A stretch of 64,000 nt of DNA from Amycolatopsis palatopharyngis (GCF_003385185.1 NZ_PQHZ01000007.1:1-64000), one strand, 5' to 3'; counted from the stretch's first letter, positions 23,761 through 32,719 are shown. Numbers and translations: made by a program. Notes: generated by a model from the sequence alone, not told the origin.

Positions 23761-25422
23761 TCAGCCCTGTCCGGCCACCCAGCTGGTCACTACACCGTCC
23801 AATACGGACAACGGCAGATTTCCCCCGCCGAGGACGACGTCGTGGAACCCGCGGATGTCGAACCGATCGCCGAGCGCCACCTCCGCTTCCGCGCGCATCC
23901 GCTGGATCTCCAGCCTGCCCACCATGTACGACAGCGCCTGCCCCGGGTTCGCCGCGTATCTGTCCACTTCGGCCTCGATCTCCACAGCCGCCATCGGTGC
24001 GTTGGCGGTGAGGTAGTCGACCGCCTGCTGCCTGCTCCAGCCGAGTGCGTGCAGTCCCGTGTCCACCACCAGGCGCGCCGCCCGCATCGAATCCTGGGTC
24101 AGCATGCCGAACCTGGCGATGTCGTCGCTGTACAGGCCCATCTCGTCGGCGAGCCGTTCCGAGTAGAGCCCCCAGCCCTCGATGTAGGAGTTGACGTCGG
24201 CGATTCTGCGTAGCAACGGCAGTTCCGTCAGTTCCAGCGCCGTACTGAGCTGGAAGTGGTGCCCTGGCACGGCTTCATGGAAGGCGATGGCCTCACTGGT
24301 GTGCCGGAAGCGCTCGTGCGCCTGATAGGTGTTGGCGAAGTACGTACCGGGCCGGGAACCGTCGAGCGCGGGCGGGAAGTAGTAGGCGATGGTGCCATCG
24401 TCGGCCTCGGTCTCCGGTACCGGGCGAACCTCGCAGGACTGGGCCGGGATCGTCGAAAACCACTCTGGCGCCAGAACTTCGGCCCTGGTGATCGCCGCCC
24501 GGGCCGCATCCAGCAGTTCGTCGCCGTCCCGCCACCGCAGGGCGGGGTCCGTGCGAAGGCGCGCGAAGATCTCGTTCAGATCCGTTGTGCCGAACTCCCG
24601 GCCACCGATCTCCCGGTACTCCCTGCCGAGTCGCTCGATCAGCTCCAGCCCAGTGTCGTGCAGGTCCTGGGCAGAGCGCTCGGTGGTGGTGTGGGCGCGG
24701 ATCAGGGCCGCGTACTTGGCTTCGCCATCCGGAAGCCAGCACAGCCCCGGCCGTTCGGCGGATTGCGCGTTCGGCCTGAGTTCGCCGGCCAGGAAGTCGC
24801 GGTACCGCCGGAACGCGGGCCGGACCACCTCGTCGAGCAGCCGATCCCGCTCGGCGGCGAAGCCGGGGACCTCGATTTCGGGTTCCAGCCGGAGCGGATC
24901 ACCCTCGGGGTCGCCGAGGTACCGATCCATGTAAGCGATCCCGGCATCGACGAGGAAGTCCGCGGGCAACAAGCCCTTCCCCGCGGCCGACCGCTGGCGT
25001 TCGATCACCGCGTCGGTGTACTCGCCGACGGCGGACAGCCTGGCGAGGAAACCTTTCACCCGCTCCTCATCGCTGAGCGTCACCACCGGAAGCTCGATCA
25101 GCAGCTGTTGCACAGGAGCGGACAGACCGTCACTCACCGCGAACTCCACCAGGCCCGCGTCGATCAGGTCGACCGCGGCGCGGGCCTGCTGAATCACGAC
25201 GTCACGCGTCACCGACCGCTCATGGTCACCAGTCGTCATGTCGATGTTCGCGGCCCGGGAGGCGAGGTCGAGATACGCCGCCCGGTACCGGGCGGCGCCG
25301 ACGGCGGTATGGTCCGCGAGCCGTCCGTGATCACCCGGAAGCCCGAGTAACGAAGGAATCAGCGGATTCGCGGCGAACTGTACGTCCAGGAACTCGTCCG
25401 CCAGCCGGTCGACCTCGTTCAC
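23761..25422 (-). CDS. DUF885 family protein (putative metallopeptidase-like)
   Basis: A 553-residue soluble protein. The family signature is AIAFHEAVPGHHFQLSTALE at about residue 380, a HExxxHH arrangement seen in DUF885 proteins, which are thought to be zinc peptidase-like. Other conserved stretches are NSYIEGWGLYSERLADEMGL and QALSYMVGRLEIQRMRAEAE. Members are widespread and poorly characterised. The GTG start overlaps the stop of the upstream gene fragment (GTGA), so translation may be coupled to it. The C-terminal motif FDIRGFHDVVLGGG recurs in that fragment. Confidence 0.85.
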   Translation of the reverse strand: MNEVDRLADEFLDVQFAANPLIPSLLGLPGDHGRLADHTAVGAARYRAAYLDLASRAANIDMTTGDHERSVTRDVVIQQARAAVDLIDAGLVEFAVSDGLSAPVQQLLIELPVVTLSDEERVKGFLARLSAVGEYTDAVIERQRSAAGKGLLPADFLVDAGIAYMDRYLGDPEGDPLRLEPEIEVPGFAAERDRLLDEVVRPAFRRYRDFLAGELRPNAQSAERPGLCWLPDGEAKYAALIRAHTTTERSAQDLHDTGLELIERLGREYREIGGREFGTTDLNEIFARLRTDPALRWRDGDELLDAARAAITRAEVLAPEWFSTIPAQSCEVRPVPETEADDGTIAYYFPPALDGSRPGTYFANTYQAHERFRHTSEAIAFHEAVPGHHFQLSTALELTELPLLRRIADVNSYIEGWGLYSERLADEMGLYSDDIARFGMLTQDSMRAARLVVDTGLHALGWSRQQAVDYLTANAPMAAVEIEAEVDRYAANPGQALSYMVGRLEIQRMRAEAEVALGDRFDIRGFHDVVLGGGNLPLSVLDGVVTSWVAGQG

Positions 25423-25604
25423 TCGCTCACACCTTTCGTTCGGTCATTCGCTTGCTCTCGGACCACCGTCCGACCACGCGGGACAACACCGGCAGGGGCA
25501 GTTTCCCCTGAGCCGAGTACGACGTCGTGAAAACCCCTGATGTCGAAACCTCTGCCCATGACGAGTTCGTCGACCAGCGCGACCAGCAGGCGGGCGTCGG
25601 ACAT
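25419..25604 (-). pseudogene. Remnant of a second DUF885 gene (C-terminal end only)
   Basis: The frame ending at 25419 encodes MGRGFDIRGFHDVVLGSGET followed by APAGVVPRGRTVV, a near copy of the C-terminal GDRFDIRGFHDVVLGGGNLP segment of the intact DUF885 gene directly downstream. The rest of the protein is missing; an in-frame ATG at 25604 is available but the upstream residues do not match the family. This looks like the leftover of a tandem duplicate. Confidence 0.7.
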
Positions 25605-25680
25605 CGGATCCCCCAGTAGTCGATGGTCCCGGCTATCCGAGACTAGATCCACAACCCCGCCGGGGTCACCTACCTCCGGC

Positions 25681-25702
25681 CGCACTTTCCCGGGAAAGTG
25701 CG
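25681..25702. repeat. 22-bp perfect palindrome, copy 1
   Basis: Each half is CGCACTTTCCC, meeting at CCC|GGG with no loop. It lies between the DUF885 fragment and the divergent AsnC-type gene, so it is not at a transcript end. A second, extended copy occurs at 30147-30178. Confidence 0.9.
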
Positions 25703-25730
25703 ACTACGCCGGCGGCGCACCCGCGGCGCA

Positions 25731-25776
25731 CCGCACCTCGCCCGCGGCGCGCCCGCACCGCACCTCGCCCGCGGCG
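25731..25776. repeat. 19-bp direct repeat, two copies 27 bp apart
   Basis: CCGCACCTCGCCCGCGGCG occurs at 25731-25749 and 25758-25776 in the region upstream of the AsnC-type gene. A partial copy of the GCGGCGCACC part precedes the first. Confidence 0.8.
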
Positions 25777-25808
25777 ACCCACCTTTCTGGTGCGGCTACG
25801 CTCGGGCT

Positions 25809-26777
25809 GTGCCTGTGACTGATCCTGCCGACGCCCGCCTGCTGGCCGCGCTGGCCGACGTCGGCAAGGTCGCCGTGCACGAGCTGGCGGCAAGGGTCGG
25901 GATGGATCCGCGCGAGGTCGCGTACCGGCTCGTCAATCTGTCGGCGAGCGGGCTGCCGCTACTGGTCGGTGTCGAGAGCGATCCCCAGGGGCTGCGTGCG
26001 GCGCTGGCCGGCGCGCCCGTGCCCGGCCCGCAGGGCGGTCAGCAACCACCCCACGCGCATCAGCCGCAGCCACCCCATGGCGGCGGGTCAGGACCATACC
26101 CGGCACAAGGTACTCCCAGCGGTCAGTACCAGATCGCCCCTGCGTACGGCGCGCCGAGCGGCGGATACCGGCCGCCTGCCCCGCCGCAGCCTCCCGCCGC
26201 GCATCCACCGGCCGTGGCTCCCCCGAGCCGTCCCATCGCCACCGCGCCTGCCCCACCGCCACCGCCGGACCCCGTGCTGAACACCTGGGGCCCGCCGCAG
26301 ACCGCGTCCTGGGCCCGCGGGGACCAGCCGCCCGCACCGGCCGCGCCTCCCACTCCCGCCACCGGCAGGCCGGGCGATGTGCTGGAGACCCAGGGCCTCG
26401 ATGGCGAACGGCTCGCGGTCCAGTTGCTCGAGGTGCAGGATCCAGCGGACTACCTCTTCGAAGCCGCGGGCTACCGGCTTCGACAGGGTGAACGTGCCAT
26501 CGTCGTGCACACCGAGATCACCAACCGTGGCGACGTCGCGTTCGCCTCGTTGCCGGACAACTACCTGGAACTGCTCAGCGCCGAGGGCGGGACGATCACC
26601 AAGGCGCCGGTGTCGTTGTCGTCGCGCCCGCCACATCGCATCGGTGTACGCCCCGGCGAGACGACCGGCGGCCACACGGTCTACGTGCTGCCCGAAGCGA
26701 CCCGTGTGACAGCGGTGCGCTGGAGCCCGCGTCCGGAGCCCGACGAGCGCAGCCGCCTGTGGTCGGTCGAGGGCTGA
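25809..26777 (+). CDS. Protein with AsnC-type helix-turn-helix, Pro-rich linker and C-terminal beta domain
   Basis: A 322-residue protein. Residues 1-60 look like the AsnC/Lrp winged helix (DARLLAALADVGKVAVHELA then ARVGMDPREVAYRLVNLSASG). About 130 residues of Pro/Gln/Ala-rich linker follow, then a C-terminal domain resembling DUF4352-type beta folds (YLFEAAGYRLRQGERAIVVH TEITNRGD, ending AVRWSPRPEPDE). No RAM domain is present, so it is not a normal Lrp regulator. Function unknown. The GTG at 25809 is the first plausible start after the repeats. It converges on the rluA-type gene. Confidence 0.7.
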   Translation: MPVTDPADARLLAALADVGKVAVHELAARVGMDPREVAYRLVNLSASGLPLLVGVESDPQGLRAALAGAPVPGPQGGQQPPHAHQPQPPHGGGSGPYPAQGTPSGQYQIAPAYGAPSGGYRPPAPPQPPAAHPPAVAPPSRPIATAPAPPPPPDPVLNTWGPPQTASWARGDQPPAPAAPPTPATGRPGDVLETQGLDGERLAVQLLEVQDPADYLFEAAGYRLRQGERAIVVHTEITNRGDVAFASLPDNYLELLSAEGGTITKAPVSLSSRPPHRIGVRPGETTGGHTVYVLPEATRVTAVRWSPRPEPDERSRLWSVEG

Positions 26778-26817
26778 CTCCGAGTACCGCCGGACCCGCG
26801 ACGGTCAGTTCTCGGAG
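26778..26817. terminator. Weak possible bidirectional terminator
   Basis: CTCCGAG at 26778-26784 can pair with CTCGGAG at 26811-26817 across the gap between two convergent genes. The right arm lies inside the rluA-type coding end and the loop is long, so support is limited. Confidence 0.25.
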
Positions 26818-27731
26818 CGCAACGTCTCCAGCGCCTCCGCGAGATCGGCCGGATACTCACTGGTGAACTCCACCCGCCGCCCGTCGGCCGGGTGGGCGAA
26901 CGCCAGCGAGCGCGCGTGCAGCCACTGCCTGGCCAGCCGGAGCTTGCTGGCCAGCGCCGGGTCGGCGCCGTAGGTCAGGTCACCGACACACGGATGCCGC
27001 AACGCGGAGAAATGCACCCTGATCTGGTGAGTCCGGCCCGTCTCCAGTTTGACCTGCACGAGCGAAGCCGCCCGGAATGCCTCCATCACCTCGTAGTGGG
27101 TGATGCTCGCCCTGCCTCCCGCGACCACCGCGAACTTGTAGTCGTGCCGCGGATGCCGGTCGATGGGTGCGTCGATGGTGCCCCTCGTGGGATCAGGGTG
27201 ACCCTGCACCAGAGCGTGGTAGCCCTTGTCCACGGTGCGTTCCTTGAACGCCCGCTTCAGCACCGTGTAGGCGTGCTCGCTTTTGGCCACGACCATGACA
27301 CCGGTGGTACCGGCGTCCAGCCGGTGCACGACTCCCTGCCGCTCGGCCGCACCCGAGGTGGAGATACGCAGTCCGCTGGCCGCGAGGCCACCGATCACCG
27401 TCGGCCCGGTCCAGCCTGGGCTGGGATGAACGGCCACCCCCACCGGCTTGTCGACCACCACGATGTCGTCATCGGTGTGCAGAATTCGCAGACCGTCCAC
27501 CGGCTCGGCGACGACCTCGATCTCCCGCTGCGGCTCGGGCAGAGTGACCTCCAGCAGCCCGCCCGCGGAGAGCCGGTCCGACTTGCCGGCCGCCTGCCCG
27601 TCCAGCAGTACCGCTCCGGATTCGGCGAGGTCGGCGACCGCGGTACGGGAGAGGCCGAGCAGTTTCGCCAGCCCGGCGTCGACGCGCATCCCGTCCAGCC
27701 CGTCGGGCACCGGCAACATCCGCGAGCTCAT
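26805..27731 (-). CDS. rluD: RluA-family 23S rRNA pseudouridine synthase (RluD-like)
   Basis: A 308-residue protein with an N-terminal S4 RNA-binding domain ([20 protein letters not shown]) and the RluA catalytic domain. The catalytic aspartate is in [40 protein letters not shown] is the conserved C-terminal motif. It isomerises uridines in 23S rRNA; site specificity is inferred only. It overlaps the lspA stop by 4 nt (ATGA), the usual lspA-rluD arrangement of bacteria. Confidence 0.92.
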   Translation of the reverse strand: MSSRMLPVPDGLDGMRVDAGLAKLLGLSRTAVADLAESGAVLLDGQAAGKSDRLSAGGLLEVTLPEPQREIEVVAEPVDGLRILHTDDDIVVVDKPVGVAVHPSPGWTGPTVIGGLAASGLRISTSGAAERQGVVHRLDAGTTGVMVVAKSEHAYTVLKRAFKERTVDKGYHALVQGHPDPTRGTIDAPIDRHPRHDYKFAVVAGGRASITHYEVMEAFRAASLVQVKLETGRTHQIRVHFSALRHPCVGDLTYGADPALASKLRLARQWLHARSLAFAHPADGRRVEFTSEYPADLAEALETLRSEN

Positions 27732-28360
27732 GAGTCGTCCTCTGTGGCGTCGCGTTCGGCCGTTGTTTTCCCCTGCCGGGCCGGCTTCCGCGTCGACGTG
27801 CCGTCGTAGTCCTTGCCGAACAAGGACAACAGCACGATCAGTACGGCGCCCACGCAGATCGCCGAGTCCGCGACGTTGAAGATCGGCCAGACGTCGCCGT
27901 TCGGGGCGAACACGGAGACGAAGTCCACGACATGGCCCTGCAATGGCCCGGGAGCGCGGAAGATCCGATCGGCGAGGTTACCCAGCGCACCCGCCAGCAC
28001 CAACCCGAGGCCGATGGCCCAGCCCACCGAACGCAGCCTCCTGGCGAGCCAGATGATCGCGATGACGACGGCTATCGCGGCGAGCGCCAGCAGCCAGGTC
28101 ATGCCGGTCGCCATCGAGAACGCGGCGCCCGGGTTGCGGATCAGCTGGAAGTACACCAGGCCGCCGAGCACCTCCACCGGCTCCCGCCCTTCGAGCGTGG
28201 CGGTCGCGATGATCTTGGTGACGAGGTCGAACGCGAAGGCGATGGCCGCGACGACCGCGACCACCGCGAGGCGGCGCTTGGGCAGCGGTTCGCCCGCTGA
28301 GGGTTCGTGCCCGGACTGCTCCGGATCGGTCTCGGCTCTCGGCTCGGGCTCGGTGCTCAC
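27728..28360 (-). CDS. lspA: Prolipoprotein signal peptidase (signal peptidase II)
   Basis: An integral membrane aspartyl protease with four transmembrane helices that removes signal peptides from lipoproteins after lipidation. The two catalytic aspartates are in [10 protein letters not shown] and FNVADSAIC, and the RNPGAAFS motif is present. The GTG at 28360 gives 210 residues; upstream starts at 28375 (GTG) and 28387 (TTG) are also in frame and no ribosome site decides. The long charged N-terminus and the C-terminal tail ([18 protein letters not shown]) are typical of actinobacterial LspA. Confidence 0.93.
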   Translation of the reverse strand: MSTEPEPRAETDPEQSGHEPSAGEPLPKRRLAVVAVVAAIAFAFDLVTKIIATATLEGREPVEVLGGLVYFQLIRNPGAAFSMATGMTWLLALAAIAVVIAIIWLARRLRSVGWAIGLGLVLAGALGNLADRIFRAPGPLQGHVVDFVSVFAPNGDVWPIFNVADSAICVGAVLIVLLSLFGKDYDGTSTRKPARQGKTTAERDATEDDS

Positions 28361-28492
28361 CTGCCCATTGTCCACTCCCGTGGTCAAGAGGCCGCAGCGG
28401 CGGGCCGCGCAGGCCGCTGCGGGGCCGCGAGCAAGCCGCGGAACACCATCGCTGGATCCCGAATTCAGACCCCGCTCACGCGGGGCGTGGCT

Positions 28493-29875
28493 CTAGCCGC
28501 GGGGGATGTCCTCGCCCCAGCCCTCCAGGAAATCGGGTAGAGCGCGGGGATCGGGAGTCGGCGCCCAGCGCCCGTCCTGGCGTGCGTAGTCCCATCGCGC
28601 ACCACGGGCGACGACCTGGCGCAGTGCGAGCACCAACCGGTCCACGTGTTCGGCGGTGGTACCGAGGCCGATACTCACGCGCACCGCCTGAGCCGCGTCG
28701 GCCCCGGTGCGATCGATCAGCCTGCGGGTGGCGACGTGTGCGCAGAACGCGCCGTCCCGGACCCCGATTCCGTACTCGGCGGACAGTACGGCCGCCAGCC
28801 AGCCGGAGTCGATCCCCGCCAGCACGAAACTGACGGTGCCGACCGCCTGCGGGTCGGCGTCACCGTCGAACAGCCGCAGCTCGGCGAGGCCGGGTACGGC
28901 GGCCAGCCCGCCGCGGAGCCGGTCCAGCAGAGCGGATTCGTGAGCGAACACCTCGTCCCGGTGCCGCCGCAACTCGGCGCAGGCCACGCCGAGGGCGTAC
29001 ACCCCGACCGTGTTGGGAGATCCGCCCTCGTGGCGCTCGGGCCCGGTGTTCCACACGGCGTTCGCCCTGGTCCCGTCGCTGGTCACGAGTTTGCTGGCGC
29101 CGCCGCCCGCGAGGTAGGGCGGAGCGGCGCGCAGCCAGTCCGTCCTGCCGACGAGGGCGCCCGCACCGAAGGGCGCGTAGAGCTTGTGCCCGGACAGCGC
29201 GACGTAGTCCACGTCCAGTTCCCGGATCGAGACCTTGCGATGTGGGGCCAGCTGGGCCGCGTCGACAGCGATCCGGGCCCCGTGGCGGCGTGCGACCGCG
29301 GCGAGTTCGGCGACGGGGAACAGCTCGCCGGTGACGTTGGAGGCACCGGTGACGACCAGCAGCCGGGGCCCTGTCGGGCAGCCCGCGAGCGCGGCGTCCA
29401 CTGCGGCCACCGCCGCTGCCCGGCTGCGCGGGGTCTCGATGTGCTTGACGTACGGGCCGCGCCACGGCAGCAGTGCGGCATGGTGCTCGGTGTCGAACTG
29501 GACCACGGCGGTATCGCGGGGCAGGCAACGAGCCAGGAGGTTCAGCGCGTCGGTGGTGTTCCGGGTGAAGATCACCGTGTCGCCGGAACGGGCGTCGACG
29601 AACTGGCGAAGCACGTTCCTCGTGCGTTCGTAGATCTTCGTGGACACCTGGGACGCGAAGCCCGCACCCCGGTGGACACTTGCATACCAGGGCAGGAACT
29701 CCTCCACGGCATCGCGGACCCGCTCGAGGCAGGGTGCGCTGGCCGCGTGGTCGAGGTTGGCGTAGGTCGTGGACTCGCCGCTCACCAACGGGACTCGCAG
29801 GGCAGAGCCGGTCACGGCGGGCGCGGCGGCCGGCGCGGTCGTGCGGGTGCTGGGACGATCGAGTGCCAGGGTCAT
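28493..29875 (-). CDS. PLP-dependent class V aminotransferase (cysteine desulfurase-like)
   Basis: A 460-residue fold-type I PLP enzyme. The internal aldimine lysine is in VALSGHKLYAPFGAGALVGR, the PLP-phosphate region is IFTRNTTDALNLLAR, and a cysteine sits in the NifS/SufS-type position RDGAFCAH. It begins at ATG 29875 with GAGGAG 6 nt upstream. A SAM-IV-like riboswitch precedes it, so expression should fall when S-adenosylmethionine is plentiful, pointing to sulfur amino acid metabolism. No Fe-S assembly (suf) genes adjoin, so the sulfur acceptor is unknown. The N-terminal 25 residues are an Ala/Thr-rich extension. Confidence 0.83.
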   Translation of the reverse strand: MTLALDRPSTRTTAPAAAPAVTGSALRVPLVSGESTTYANLDHAASAPCLERVRDAVEEFLPWYASVHRGAGFASQVSTKIYERTRNVLRQFVDARSGDTVIFTRNTTDALNLLARCLPRDTAVVQFDTEHHAALLPWRGPYVKHIETPRSRAAAVAAVDAALAGCPTGPRLLVVTGASNVTGELFPVAELAAVARRHGARIAVDAAQLAPHRKVSIRELDVDYVALSGHKLYAPFGAGALVGRTDWLRAAPPYLAGGGASKLVTSDGTRANAVWNTGPERHEGGSPNTVGVYALGVACAELRRHRDEVFAHESALLDRLRGGLAAVPGLAELRLFDGDADPQAVGTVSFVLAGIDSGWLAAVLSAEYGIGVRDGAFCAHVATRRLIDRTGADAAQAVRVSIGLGTTAEHVDRLVLALRQVVARGARWDYARQDGRWAPTPDPRALPDFLEGWGEDIPRG

Positions 29876-29938
29876 GGCGTCTCCTCGGGTCAACCGGACC
29901 CGGCGAGGGCCCGCGCTTGCCCGCCACACCTCGTGACA

Positions 29939-30026
29939 GGCCAGGTCCTCACCCGGGGCACCCCACCGCGGAAGGAGGGTTGCCGGCCAGCAAGCCGGGG
30001 CTTGACGCTGGCACTCGTGACCTGCC
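29939..30026 (-). ncRNA. SAM-IV-like riboswitch upstream of the class V aminotransferase
   Basis: On the minus strand the leader begins with CAGGTCACGAGTGCCAGCG, continues CAAGCCCCGGCTTGCTGG and CCGGCAACCCTCC, then CGCGGTGGGGTGCCCCGGG, and closes with GTGAGGACCTG. The outer CAGGTC/GACCTG halves can form P1, and the CGGCAACC core followed by the GGGGTGCCCCGGGTGA element is the pattern I know from actinobacterial SAM-IV riboswitches. It ends 63 nt upstream of the ATG. No terminator hairpin is obvious, so control may be at translation. Confidence 0.75.
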
Positions 30027-30146
30027 GAAGACGTTAGCCGAGGTGGCACTGCCGCCGCTGACACTTCCACGTACTGAGACGACTCCCTCGCGACCTGCCG
30101 CTTCCCGCGTCAGCCGTCGTAGCGGATCCATCCCCGCACGCGTCGA

Positions 30147-30178
30147 CCCCTCGCACTTTCCCGGGAAAGTGCGAGGGG
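30147..30178. repeat. 32-bp perfect palindrome, copy 2
   Basis: The half CCCCTCGCACTTTCCC meets its exact reverse complement with no loop. The inner 22 bp equal the palindrome at 25681-25702. It begins 4 bp past the antiporter stop codon, so it could serve as a terminator here. Confidence 0.9.
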
Positions 30179-30181
30179 GTG

Positions 30182-31660
30182 CTACTTGCCGGACTCGCCC
30201 CGCCAGCGGGCGAGCCTGCCCGCCCGGTCCACGGCTCGCAGCCGCCGTTCGGCCACGGACCTCGCCTCCTCCGTGGTCACCACCAGCAACTGGTCAAGAC
30301 GTTGCAGTCGGCTGTCGGGCCCGGGGGTGAAGCTCTTCCCGTCCCGCACGATCAGGCTGACCGTGGCGCCCACCGGCAGTCGCAGTTCACGCAGGTAAAC
30401 GCCATGCAGCTGGGAACCGTTCTGGATGCGTACCTGCAGGAGCACGGCGGACAGCTCGTCCAACGGCGCCGAGTCCACCTGGATCTCGCGTGGTTCACTC
30501 TCCCCGGAGAGGCCGAGCAGCCGCGCGACCGGACTCAGCGTGGCACCCTGCAGCAAGGTCAGCACGACCACCACGACGAACACCGCGTCCACCAGGCGCT
30601 GCGCCCCCGGCAGGCCCTCGGCCAGCGGAATCGTGGCGAGCACGATCGGCACCGCACCCCGAAGCCCCGCCCAGGACAGGAACAACTGCTCCCGCCAGGG
30701 CACTTTGAACGGCAGGGTGGACAGCAGCACCGCGATCGGCCTGGCGAGCAGCAACACCACCGCACCGGCCACAAGCCCGGGCACGATGGCCTGCAACAGG
30801 CGCTCGGGGGAGGCGAAAAGGCCGAGAAGTACGAACAGCCCGATCTGCGCCAGCCAACCGACCCCCTCGGCGAAGGACAGCGTGTCCGACCGGTGCGGCA
30901 GCCGCGAGTTGCCGAGGACCACCCCGGCCACGTAGGTGGCGAGCAGCCCGGACGCGCCGATGAGCTGGCCCGAGGAATACGCGACCACACACATGGCCAC
31001 CGTCGCCAGCGGATAGAGCCCGGTCGCGGGCAAGGCCGCCTGCCGTAGCGCGCGGGCGCCGACCCAGCCGAACACAAGTCCCGTCAGCGCGCCTGCGACG
31101 AGCTGGTACACGACCAGAAGTGGCAGCGTCCAATCGACGGTGACGCCGGTCGCGATGACCACAACGGCGATATAGGCCGGAGCGTCGTTGAGTCCCGACT
31201 CGAGTTCCACCGCTCCGGCGAGGCGTTTGCTGACGCCCACCCCACGCAGGACCGAGAACACAGCGGCGGCATCGGTGGAGGCCAGCACCCCACCCCAGAG
31301 CAGCGCCGTCCGCCAGTCCAGACCGAGCAGATAGTGCAATGCGACACCGGTGATGGCGATGCTCAACCCGACGGCCACTGTGGACAAAGCGATTCCCGGC
31401 CCCAGCGCGGGTCTCACCATGGACCAACGGGTCGTCAGTCCACCTTCGATCAGGATCATCACCAGGGCCGCGAGGCCGAGTGCCTGGGTGAGGGTCGCGT
31501 CCTCGAACTCGATACCGAGGCCGCTCTCCCCCAGCAATACCCCGATCCCGAGGTAGAGCAGCAGTGACGGAAGTCCTAATCGGATCGACACCCGGACGGC
31601 GAGGACCGCGAGCAGGATCACGCCTGCGCCCGCGCCCAGAATTACCGGGAGATCGTCCAT
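30182..31660 (-). CDS. K+(Na+)/H+ antiporter, NhaP2/CPA1 type with C-terminal RCK_C domain
   Basis: A 492-residue membrane protein. About 12 hydrophobic segments make up the CPA1 exchanger domain; conserved elements include LGIGVLLGESGLG, the SGLNDAPAYIAVVV ion-site motif (ND) and GLRGAVPIVLATIPLAEG. Residues from about 400 form a TrkA-C/RCK_C domain (VRIQNGSQLHGVYLRELRLP) that may sense nucleotide or ions. It exports K+ or Na+ in exchange for protons. ATG at 31660 has GGGAGG 4 nt upstream. Its stop is 4 bp from the 32-bp palindrome. Confidence 0.9.
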   Translation of the reverse strand: MDDLPVILGAGAGVILLAVLAVRVSIRLGLPSLLLYLGIGVLLGESGLGIEFEDATLTQALGLAALVMILIEGGLTTRWSMVRPALGPGIALSTVAVGLSIAITGVALHYLLGLDWRTALLWGGVLASTDAAAVFSVLRGVGVSKRLAGAVELESGLNDAPAYIAVVVIATGVTVDWTLPLLVVYQLVAGALTGLVFGWVGARALRQAALPATGLYPLATVAMCVVAYSSGQLIGASGLLATYVAGVVLGNSRLPHRSDTLSFAEGVGWLAQIGLFVLLGLFASPERLLQAIVPGLVAGAVVLLLARPIAVLLSTLPFKVPWREQLFLSWAGLRGAVPIVLATIPLAEGLPGAQRLVDAVFVVVVVLTLLQGATLSPVARLLGLSGESEPREIQVDSAPLDELSAVLLQVRIQNGSQLHGVYLRELRLPVGATVSLIVRDGKSFTPGPDSRLQRLDQLLVVTTEEARSVAERRLRAVDRAGRLARWRGESGK

Positions 31661-31688
31661 CGTGCCTCCCGTCCCCGCTGCCCTTGAG

Positions 31689-31985
31689 CTACCAGGATAG
31701 AGACTCGATCTTCCGCGCCGTGCCCGGCGGTGCGTCCACCACCTCGATGAGCTTGTCCCGGCCGCGTTCTCCTTGCACCACAACGAGATCCCGCACACGA
31801 ACCGACAACGCCTTCGCGAGTGTCTTGCGCAACGCCTCGTTCGCCCTGCCGCCGACCGCGGGTGCCTGCACACTCACGACGAGGGCGGGCCCGAACACCC
31901 CGTCCCACCGGCCGCCGACGACATCCCGCTTCGCGCCCGGTTTGACGCGCACGGCGAATCGGAAGGTGTGATCCACGCTACTCAC
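31689..31985 (-). CDS. DUF167 / UPF0235 family protein
   Basis: A 98-residue small basic protein with the DUF167 pattern: FRFAVRVKPGAKRDVVGG, VSVQAPAVGGRANEALRKTL and VRDLVVVQGERGRDKLIEV. The family is universal (YggU-like) and its function is unknown. GTG at 31985 is used because the family begins just before the first strand; an ORF back to 32030 is open. Separated from the antiporter by 28 nt on the same strand. Confidence 0.82.
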   Translation of the reverse strand: MSSVDHTFRFAVRVKPGAKRDVVGGRWDGVFGPALVVSVQAPAVGGRANEALRKTLAKALSVRVRDLVVVQGERGRDKLIEVVDAPPGTARKIESLSW

Positions 31986-32047
31986 GCTATCCGGTGTGCA
32001 CGGAAACGCATTGGCCGCATGCGGAAGCACTGCGCTAACGTCGCCAC

Positions 32048-32719
32048 ATGGGTCGCGTACTGTCGGTCAATCTTGGCAAAGCCGAGCCGGCTAAGGACGC
32101 GCGTACCGGCGTGACCGGTATCGGCAAGCGTCCGGTAACCGGGCCTGTCGAAGTTCGCTCCCCCGGTCCGAGGGGCACCGGTGGCAGTGGACTGAGCGGT
32201 GACGACGTATGCGATCTCCGCCATCACGGCGGTGACGATCAGGCTGTCTACGCGTACGCCGAGGAAGACCTGGCGGACTGGTCGGCGGAGCTCGGCAGGC
32301 GATTGGGATATGGATCGTTCGGCGAGAACCTCACCACGTCGGGACTCGACCTCACGGCCGCGCCCGTTGGGCAGCGCTGGCAGGTCGGGGAGCGACTGCT
32401 GCTGGAGGTCTCGAGTCCGCGTGTGCCGTGCCGGACCTTCGCGGGCGTGCTCGATGTACCCGGTTGGGTCAGGAAGTTCACCGCACGTGCCCGCCCTGGC
32501 GCCTACCTGCGAGTCCTCACTCCCGGCCCGGTCGGCGCCGGCGACCCGATCACGGTGGTGCACACCCCCGGACACGACATCACCATCGGGCTGACGTTCC
32601 GGGCCATCACCACCGAAAGGGAACTGTTGCCCCGGCTCCTCCCCGCGGATGCGCTGCCCGCGGACATCCTCCGCAGGGCGAGGAGAGCTGCTACAGCCCG
32701 TCCAGAAACCGCCCACTGA
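32048..32719 (+). CDS. MOSC domain protein (YiiM-like)
   Basis: A 223-residue protein. MOSC features are VLSVNLGKAEP at the start, LRHHGGDDQAVYAYAEEDL, LGYGSFGENLTTSGLDLTAA and the sulfur-carrying cysteine in SSPRVPCRTFAGVLD. MOSC proteins handle molybdenum-cofactor-related sulfur or reduce N-hydroxylated compounds (YiiM type). Its last 29 bp overlap the convergent penicillin-binding protein gene. Confidence 0.88.
   Translation: MGRVLSVNLGKAEPAKDARTGVTGIGKRPVTGPVEVRSPGPRGTGGSGLSGDDVCDLRHHGGDDQAVYAYAEEDLADWSAELGRRLGYGSFGENLTTSGLDLTAAPVGQRWQVGERLLLEVSSPRVPCRTFAGVLDVPGWVRKFTARARPGAYLRVLTPGPVGAGDPITVVHTPGHDITIGLTFRAITTERELLPRLLPADALPADILRRARRAATARPETAH

Noticed and set aside
30147..30178. Palindrome considered only as a terminator
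   Set aside because: The shorter copy at 25681-25702 lies in a divergent upstream region, and the palindrome has no loop or T-run; termination is at most one use.
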